Below are positions 6,139-8,252 of a DNA stretch of 8,252 bases, piece after piece. Positions within the stretch are counted from its first letter, which is position 1. Each line of letters begins with the position of its first letter. The notes beneath the pieces are model-generated. The model did no database searches, was not told where the DNA came from, and worked only from the letters and a program-made list of their open reading frames with translations. Source of the DNA: Pseudomonadota bacterium (GTDB lineage: Bacteria > Pseudomonadota > Gammaproteobacteria > Steroidobacterales > Steroidobacteraceae); the NCBI GenBank assembly GCA_003242495.1, contig QGUO01000141.1:1-8252 (forward strand), in the 5' to 3' direction. Made by a program: the position numbers and the translations under genes.

Positions 6139-7806
6139 ATGCATCGCATCGACACCTCTCGCATCATCCGCGCGCCGCGCGGAACGATACTCAGCGCGCG
6201 CAGCTGGCTCACCGAAGCACCGTTACGCATGCTCATGAACAACCTGGATCCCGAGGTCGCCGAGCGACCCGCGGAACTGGTCGTGTACGGTGGCGTGGGC
6301 CGCGCCGCCCGCGACTGGGCGTCATTCGATCGCATCGTCGCGACGCTGCGCCGGCTCGAGGACGATCAGACGTTGTTGATCCAGTCGGGCAAGCCGGTGG
6401 GCGTGTTCCGCACCCATCGCGACGCGCCGCGCGTGCTGCTCGCGAACTCGAACCTCGTCCCGCATTGGGCGACCTGGGAGCACTTCAACGAGCTCGACCG
6501 CAAGGGGCTGATGATGTTCGGCCAGATGACGGCCGGCTCGTGGATCTACATCGGCTCGCAGGGCATCGTCCAGGGGACGTATGAGACCTTCGTCGAGATG
6601 GGTCGCCGGCATCATGACGGCAACCTGCGGGGCCGCTGGATTCTCACCGCCGGCCTGGGCGGCATGGGCGGCGCGCAGCCGCTCGCCGCCACCATGGCCG
6701 GCGCCAGCTGTCTCGCAATCGAATGCCGCCAGTCGAGCATCGATTTCCGCCTGCGCACGGGCTACCTCGACGTGTGTGCACGCGATCTGGACCACGCGCT
6801 CGCCCTGCTCGAGGAGGCACGGCGCGACGGCAGGGCCGTTTCGGTCGGCCTGCGCGGCAACGCCGCCGAGGTCCTCCCGGCGTTGCTGCGCCGGGGCGTG
6901 AGACCCGATGCCGTGACCGACCAGACCTCGGCGCACGATCCCGTGAATGGTTATCTGCCATTGGGCTGGACCGTCGAGGAGTGGGAGGCGCGCCGGGCGA
7001 CGGAGCCGGATGTGGTCGCCGAGGCCGCCAAGGACTCCATCGCCATCCATGTGCGCGCCATGCTCGAGTTCCATCGCCAGGGCATTCCCACCTTCGATTA
7101 CGGCAACAACATCCGCCAGGTCGCGTACGACCGCGGCGTCCGCGACGCCTTCGCCTTTCCCGGCTTCGTGCCGGCCTACATCCGTCCCCTGTTCTGCCGC
7201 GGTGTCGGCCCGTTCCGCTGGGTGGCGCTCTCCGGCGATCCCGAGGACATCTACCGCACCGACGAAAAGGTGAAGGAATTGATTCCAAACGATCCGCATC
7301 TGCACAACTGGCTGGACATGGCGCGGGCGCGCATCCGCTTCCAGGGACTGCCGGCGCGCATCTGCTGGGTGGGCCTGGGCGACCGCGACCGCCTCGGCCG
7401 CGCCTTCAACCAGATGGTCGCTTCAGGCGAACTGCAGGCGCCGATCGTGATCGGCCGCGATCATCTGGACGCGGGCTCGGTGGCGTCGCCCAATCGCGAG
7501 ACCGAAGGAATGCAGGACGGCTCGGATGCCGTGTCCGACTGGCCGTTGTTGAATGCGCTGCTGAACACCGCCTCGGGCGCGACCTGGGTGTCGCTGCATC
7601 ACGGCGGCGGCGTGGGCATGGGTTTTTCACAGCACGCCGGCATGGTGATCGTGTGCGACGGCACGCCGGAAGCGGATGCGCGGCTGGCGCGTGTGCTGTG
7701 GAACGATCCTGCCACCGGCGTGATGCGTCATGCGGACGCCGGTTACGACCTCGCGCTCGACTGCGCACGCGAGCGTGGCCTGGACTTGCCGGGTATCACT
7801 CGCTGA
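6139..7806 (+). CDS. hutU: Urocanate hydratase (urocanase, EC 4.2.1.49)
   Basis: HutU is a cytosolic homodimer that uses tightly bound NAD+ as an electrophile to hydrate urocanate to 4-imidazolone-5-propionate, the second pathway step. The 555-residue length is standard. Conserved blocks include GG at 51-52 in VYGGVGRAARDW, TAGLGGMGGAQ (NAD site, about 170-180) and DQTSAHDP. They continue with FDYGNNIR and FCRGVGPFRWVALSGDPEDIY, then the urocanase signature FQGLPARICW with Cys409, equivalent to Cys410 of Pseudomonas putida. SLHHGGGVGMGFSQH lies near the C-terminus. All active-site segments look intact. The ATG at 6139 gives the family N-terminus (MHRIDTSRIIRAPRG). It is 41 bp after hutG with only a weak GGG as ribosome site, and a TTG at 6133 is a minor alternative. 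The frame stays open far upstream through hutG, but that is GC-driven shadow sequence. Confidence 0.97.
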   Translation: MHRIDTSRIIRAPRGTILSARSWLTEAPLRMLMNNLDPEVAERPAELVVYGGVGRAARDWASFDRIVATLRRLEDDQTLLIQSGKPVGVFRTHRDAPRVLLANSNLVPHWATWEHFNELDRKGLMMFGQMTAGSWIYIGSQGIVQGTYETFVEMGRRHHDGNLRGRWILTAGLGGMGGAQPLAATMAGASCLAIECRQSSIDFRLRTGYLDVCARDLDHALALLEEARRDGRAVSVGLRGNAAEVLPALLRRGVRPDAVTDQTSAHDPVNGYLPLGWTVEEWEARRATEPDVVAEAAKDSIAIHVRAMLEFHRQGIPTFDYGNNIRQVAYDRGVRDAFAFPGFVPAYIRPLFCRGVGPFRWVALSGDPEDIYRTDEKVKELIPNDPHLHNWLDMARARIRFQGLPARICWVGLGDRDRLGRAFNQMVASGELQAPIVIGRDHLDAGSVASPNRETEGMQDGSDAVSDWPLLNALLNTASGATWVSLHHGGGVGMGFSQHAGMVIVCDGTPEADARLARVLWNDPATGVMRHADAGYDLALDCARERGLDLPGITR

Positions 7807-7817
7807 CGTTTCGACTG

Positions 7818-7846
7818 GCGGCTGCGACCCCGCGACGCGCAGCCGC
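7818..7846. terminator. Convergent-junction hairpin between hutU and the MFS gene
   Basis: GCGGCTGCG (7818-7826) and CGCAGCCGC (7838-7846) form a perfect 9-bp stem with an 11-nt loop, starting 12 bp after the hutU stop and ending 28 bp before the end of the convergent MFS gene. No U-tract follows on either strand. Its position suggests a shared terminator or RNA 3'-end stabiliser. Confidence 0.55.
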
Positions 7847-7873
7847 GGCGTAGCGACGCGTGTGGCCTGACCC

Positions 7874-8252
7874 TCAGATCGCCGCGCCCGGCTCCCCGTG
7901 CTCCAGCACGCGCAGGTCGCGGCCGCGCGTCTCCCGCCCGTACTGAGCGATCAACCACAGCGCGATCGCCGTCGGTGCGACGATGAGCAGGGCTGCTGCG
8001 CCGAGCGGCGGCGCCACGCCCAGCACGCTGGATCCCTGGGCGATCAATCCTCCGAGCTTGCTGCAGCCGGCGATCCAGCCCGTGGCCCGCCCACGGATGC
8101 GCAGCGGATAACTTTCCGCCGTGAACGGCAAAAGAATGGCGATGACGCCGGATGCGCCAACGATCACCAGCGTGAGGGCCGCCATGGGATTGGCCAGCAG
8201 CGCCGTCCCGGTCGAGCGCAGCAACAGCCCGATCAGCCCCAGGCCCATGACC
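7874..8252 (-). CDS. MFS transporter, C-terminal fragment (5' end outside window)
   Basis: The frame is open to the window edge and ends at a TGA at 7874-7876. About 126 residues are visible, the last third of a roughly 400-450-residue transporter. From the N-terminal side there is a partial membrane segment (LGLIGLLLRS), then a hydrophobic helix (ALTLVIVGASGVIAILLPF). Next comes the loop ESYPLRIRGRATGW, which has the form E-x-Y-P-x-x-x-R-x-x-x-x-G seen near transmembrane helix 10 of sugar- and metabolite-type major facilitators. Two more helices follow (WIAGCSKLGGLIAQ, then LGAAALLIVAPTAIALWLIA). A cytosolic tail contains ETRGRDLRVLE, close to the family motif ETKGRxLExLE. An internal ATG at 8246-8248 is not the start. 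The substrate is unknown. Being next to hut genes makes a histidine-related compound possible, but it is convergent with hutU and not in the same transcript. Confidence 0.85.
   Translation of the reverse strand, partial: VMGLGLIGLLLRSTGTALLANPMAALTLVIVGASGVIAILLPFTAESYPLRIRGRATGWIAGCSKLGGLIAQGSSVLGVAPPLGAAALLIVAPTAIALWLIAQYGRETRGRDLRVLEHGEPGAAI

Overview
The window is about 8.25 kb of very GC-rich DNA (roughly two thirds or more G+C by eye, codon third positions nearly all G/C). It has tightly packed, typically proteobacterial genes. Gene content and protein style suggest a high-GC gammaproteobacterium, such as a Xanthomonadales- or Nevskiales-like lineage. That placement is inference; a betaproteobacterium is not excluded.

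Positions 1-49 do not look like genome. They match the Illumina Nextera i5 adapter (end of the P5 stem, index CTCTCTAT, read-1 adapter, transposase mosaic end) at about 40 of 49 positions with no gaps. The window therefore probably starts at a contig end, and genomic sequence begins near base 50.

Left part: a 5'-truncated YdhS-like FAD/NAD(P)-binding protein (52-1419), a 342-bp gap with no convincing gene, then a flavodoxin-fold NADPH-dependent FMN reductase (1762-2394). Both are on the plus strand.

Central and right part: a histidine utilisation (hut) cluster. hutF (minus strand, 2431-3786) is divergent from hutI-hutG-hutU (plus strand, 3894-7806), with a 107-bp control region between them. 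These genes cover urocanate to glutamate by the five-step branch. Urocanase (HutU) makes imidazolonepropionate and imidazolonepropionase (HutI) makes formiminoglutamate. HutF deiminates this to N-formylglutamate plus ammonia, and HutG cleaves that to glutamate plus formate. Histidine ammonia-lyase (hutH), the HutC repressor and an obvious histidine transporter are not inside the window. The right edge holds the C-terminal part of a major facilitator superfamily transporter on the minus strand (7874-8252), convergent with hutU.

Both convergent junctions (FMN reductase/hutF and hutU/MFS) carry a perfect GC-rich hairpin of 8-9 bp with an 11-nt loop and no U-tract. I found no RNA genes, insertion sequences, CRISPR arrays or phage features. 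I see no undescribed system: this is a recognisable catabolic cluster with an assembly artefact at its left end.
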